From: Bryobacteraceae bacterium
GTDB taxonomy: Bacteria > Acidobacteriota > Terriglobia > Bryobacterales > Bryobacteraceae
Length of the DNA: 7,399 nucleotides
Assembly: GCA_030039005.1 (NCBI GenBank)
Contig: JASHQT010000075.1
Coordinates: forward strand, 1-7,399
Direction: 5' to 3'
The notes under the pieces are model-generated. The model ran no database searches. It saw nothing but the letters and a program-made list of their open reading frames with translations, and was not told the origin of the DNA. The translations under genes were made by a program, and so were the position numbers. Shown here one piece after another: positions 6,002-7,399 of the stretch (positions are counted from its first letter, which is position 1; each line of letters starts with the position of its first letter).

Positions 6002-6522
6002 TCCGAGGACGACCATTTCAACCCGGTAACAGATTTGGGCAAGGGCGCCCCAAAGGAAGCCGCAACAAGCGAACTCGAGAAATCCAGGAGCTGTTTGACA
6101 AATATGGCGCTCCGCTTCTAACAAAACTGATCTCTGAAGCTTTAGGTGGAGATATCCGAGCGGCCAGGTTATTCTTCGAGGTAATGTTGGCCCTGCAACC
6201 CCGTTCTAGGGTGCGATTCCGAATCCCAGATCTCAGCAACCTCAAAGATACTGAGCAAGCGATTCAGCAACTAATCCGGGAAACTGGCAAAGGCAACATT
6301 CCTGCTCAGGAGGGCGAAAAGCTTCACTCCATGTTGGCAGATATTCGCGACTACCAACGTGATGACGGGTTCGAGGCAAGAATCAGCAGGCTTGAGAAAA
6401 AGGATGGAGAGCAGAACGATGAGGCGCGCACAATAGTTGAGCCAGGACAGGAACGGACGGTTGGGGCACACTTGTCGGACCCAGCTTGTACCATCGCCGT
6501 CTGTTCTCCGAAATCAACGTGA
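5998..6522 (+). CDS. DUF5681 domain protein, phage-associated
   Basis: The 174-residue protein shows the DUF5681 signature at its N-terminus: FQPGNRFGQGRPKGSRNK (7-24), a glycine- and arginine-rich motif likely to touch DNA. A helical stretch follows (27-70) with GGDIRAARLFFEVML (50-64). The function of the family is unproven; it is common in prophages beside ParB-methyltransferase genes and near packaging genes. Here no packaging gene follows. AAGGAG at 5984-5989 is 8 bases before ATG 5998, and the start overlaps the methyltransferase stop (ATGA), so the two are translationally coupled. The tail after about residue 139 loses helical character and may be an extension past the domain or a frameshifted end. 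Confidence 0.85.
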   Translation: MIRGRPFQPGNRFGQGRPKGSRNKRTREIQELFDKYGAPLLTKLISEALGGDIRAARLFFEVMLALQPRSRVRFRIPDLSNLKDTEQAIQQLIRETGKGNIPAQEGEKLHSMLADIRDYQRDDGFEARISRLEKKDGEQNDEARTIVEPGQERTVGAHLSDPACTIAVCSPKST

Positions 6523-6608
6523 GTCATCGCATCGCCGTTGCTTGTTCGGCAAACCAGAGGGATCATGTCCTGACCGCGCGGCCACCGCCGCCGAAGGAGA
6601 CACAACTT

Positions 6609-6953
6609 ATGACGTCAGACCAAGCAGCCTCCGTGCTCAACACAGCGGAGCAGCAATCAGCCGCTGAACCCAAGCCCCGAAAGAAGTCGGCGGGCGCTCA
6701 TCGCAAGAAAAACGCAAGAACAAAACGGGCTCGTCAATCACAGAGTAACGGGCGCTCCAAAACCGCCAAGATTCTGGCGCTGCTGAAGCGTCCGAACGGA
6801 GCATCCCTGGAACAGTTGCAAAAAGCGACCGGCTGGCAACCCCACTCGGTGCGCGGATTTCTGAGCGGTGCGATCAAGAAAAAAATGGGATTGCGGGTCC
6901 GTTCTGAAAAGCCTGCGGATGGCGTCCGCACCTACCACGTCGTTTCGAAGTAA
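6609..6953 (+). CDS. DUF3489 family protein (114 residues)
   Basis: This is a small basic protein of the DUF3489 family. Residues 1-50 are a disordered Lys/Arg/Ala-rich tail. Residues 51-112 form the conserved winged-helix-like part: KTAKILALLKRPNGASLEQL (51-70), QKATGWQPHSVRGFLSGAIK (71-90), then KKMGLRVRSEKP and TYHVV. A DNA-binding role is likely from the fold, but no target is known. ATG 6609 is preferred over the upstream frame opening at 6486 because GAAGGAGA (6593-6600) lies 8 bases before it and the family match begins downstream. In related islands DUF3489 usually stands directly before DUF2924 and the serine recombinase; here it is last in the methyltransferase operon, at the other end of the segment. 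An intrinsic terminator follows 7 bases after its stop. Confidence 0.88.
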   Translation: MTSDQAASVLNTAEQQSAAEPKPRKKSAGAHRKKNARTKRARQSQSNGRSKTAKILALLKRPNGASLEQLQKATGWQPHSVRGFLSGAIKKKMGLRVRSEKPADGVRTYHVVSK

Positions 6954-6960
6954 TCCCCCG

Positions 6961-6998
6961 CGCCGCCAAGTTCGTTCACCTGGCGGCGTTCCTTTTTT
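6961..6998 (+). terminator. Intrinsic terminator after DUF3489
   Basis: CGCCGCCA (6961-6968) pairs perfectly with TGGCGGCG (6981-6988) around a 12-base loop. It is followed by TTCCTTTTTT (6989-6998). The strong GC stem plus T-run directly behind the DUF3489 stop marks the end of the plus-strand operon. Confidence 0.9.
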
Positions 6999-7106
6999 CA
7001 GTGGACTTACGAAATCATTCGAGGCCAACTCCGACAAATACTAGCGTAGAACAATGATGAATGTGATATAGTTTCTGCACGGCTGAAGCAATTTCTAGCA
7101 ATGTGC

Positions 7107-7173
<67 letters not shown>

Positions 7174-7177
7174 ACGA

Positions 7178-7399
7178 TCAGTTCTGGGCCGTGACCTTAG
7201 TGGATTCCTTAGCACGGCGTTCTAATCCTGCGACCGCTCGGCGCTTCGCCTCGGTCCTGGTGTGGTTGTAATGCTTGAGCATCTGTTGGCTCACGTGACC
7301 CGCCATGTCCATGACGGTCTGGTCCGAGACATCCGGATTTTCGAGCAGATCCGTTACGAAGGTGTGGCGCACATCGTGCCATCGTCCCGTGATACCGCA
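7178..7399 (-). CDS. Tyrosine recombinase/phage integrase, C-terminal part (5' end outside window)
   Basis: This is the second copy of the integrase end, open to the right edge, so the N-terminal part lies beyond the window. It carries the same HDVR box, Gly-His pair and KHYNH nucleophile tyrosine as the left copy. Its C-terminus is AKESTKVTAQN with TGA at 7180-7178, only 4 bases short of the attachment core. This ending is probably the original one, because the gene closes before the attachment site as expected for a tRNA-integrated element. The 28 bases 7174-7201 are present here and absent at the left. Confidence 0.9.
   Translation of the reverse strand, partial: CGITGRWHDVRHTFVTDLLENPDVSDQTVMDMAGHVSQQMLKHYNHTRTEAKRRAVAGLERRAKESTKVTAQN
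7202..7399 (-). repeat. Right arm of the 198-bp terminal inverted repeat
   Basis: It matches the reverse complement of 28-225 with one silent difference (7229). It is open at the window edge, so the full repeat may be longer and may contain the whole integrase gene and more of its element. Confidence 0.93.

Noticed and set aside
585..7005. Shared 7-mer CAGTGGA at 585-591 and 6999-7005 as possible serine-recombinase attachment sites
   Set aside because: A 7-base match between regions of this size is expected by chance, and no surrounding similarity or dyad supports it.

Overview
The window looks like a compact, phage-derived mobile or accessory module from a bacterium of moderately high GC (mid-50s % by eye). 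Its genes (a DUF2924 protein, a large serine recombinase, a ParB-methyltransferase fusion, a DUF5681 protein and a DUF3489 protein) form a set best known from Proteobacterial prophage-like islands. The families also occur in other soil and water phyla, so I do not name a host. No capsid, portal, terminase, replication or lysis gene is visible, so this is either a satellite or remnant, or only part of a larger element.

Layout. Both edges carry the 3' end of the same tyrosine integrase gene, in inverted orientation: plus strand at the left (1-237), minus strand at the right (7178-7399). They match over 198 bp with one silent difference. Each is followed, on the inner side, by the same 24-bp sequence (226-249 and 7150-7173). 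At the right this sequence overlaps the 3' tip of a tRNA-Asn(GUU) 3' half, the classic attachment site of a tyrosine integrase. At the left the tRNA body is absent, and the integrase has lost 28 nt so that its stop codon lies inside the attachment core. About 6.9 kb is therefore enclosed by two inverted attachment cores.

Inside, all genes run on the plus strand. After a 387-bp leader with palindromes and GCGT repeats come DUF2924 (637-1119) and an overlapping large serine recombinase (1112-2638). A 288-bp gap with interleaved inverted repeats precedes an unrecognised 391-residue protein (2927-4102), which I treat as possible cargo. A 261-bp gap follows, then a small 90-residue protein (4364-4636). 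A likely operon closes the segment: ParB/N-class DNA methyltransferase (4742-6001), DUF5681 (5998-6522, ATGA overlap) and DUF3489 (6609-6953), ended by a strong intrinsic terminator (6961-6998).

How the parts may work together (inference). The serine recombinase with its DUF2924 partner is the mobility module of the inner segment. The methyltransferase would modify element or host DNA. DUF3489, usually found beside DUF2924 and the recombinase, here lies at the opposite end, as expected if the element were opened from a circle between them. The flanking integrase copies belong to other elements or to a duplicated and inverted one, and could in principle flip the enclosed segment.
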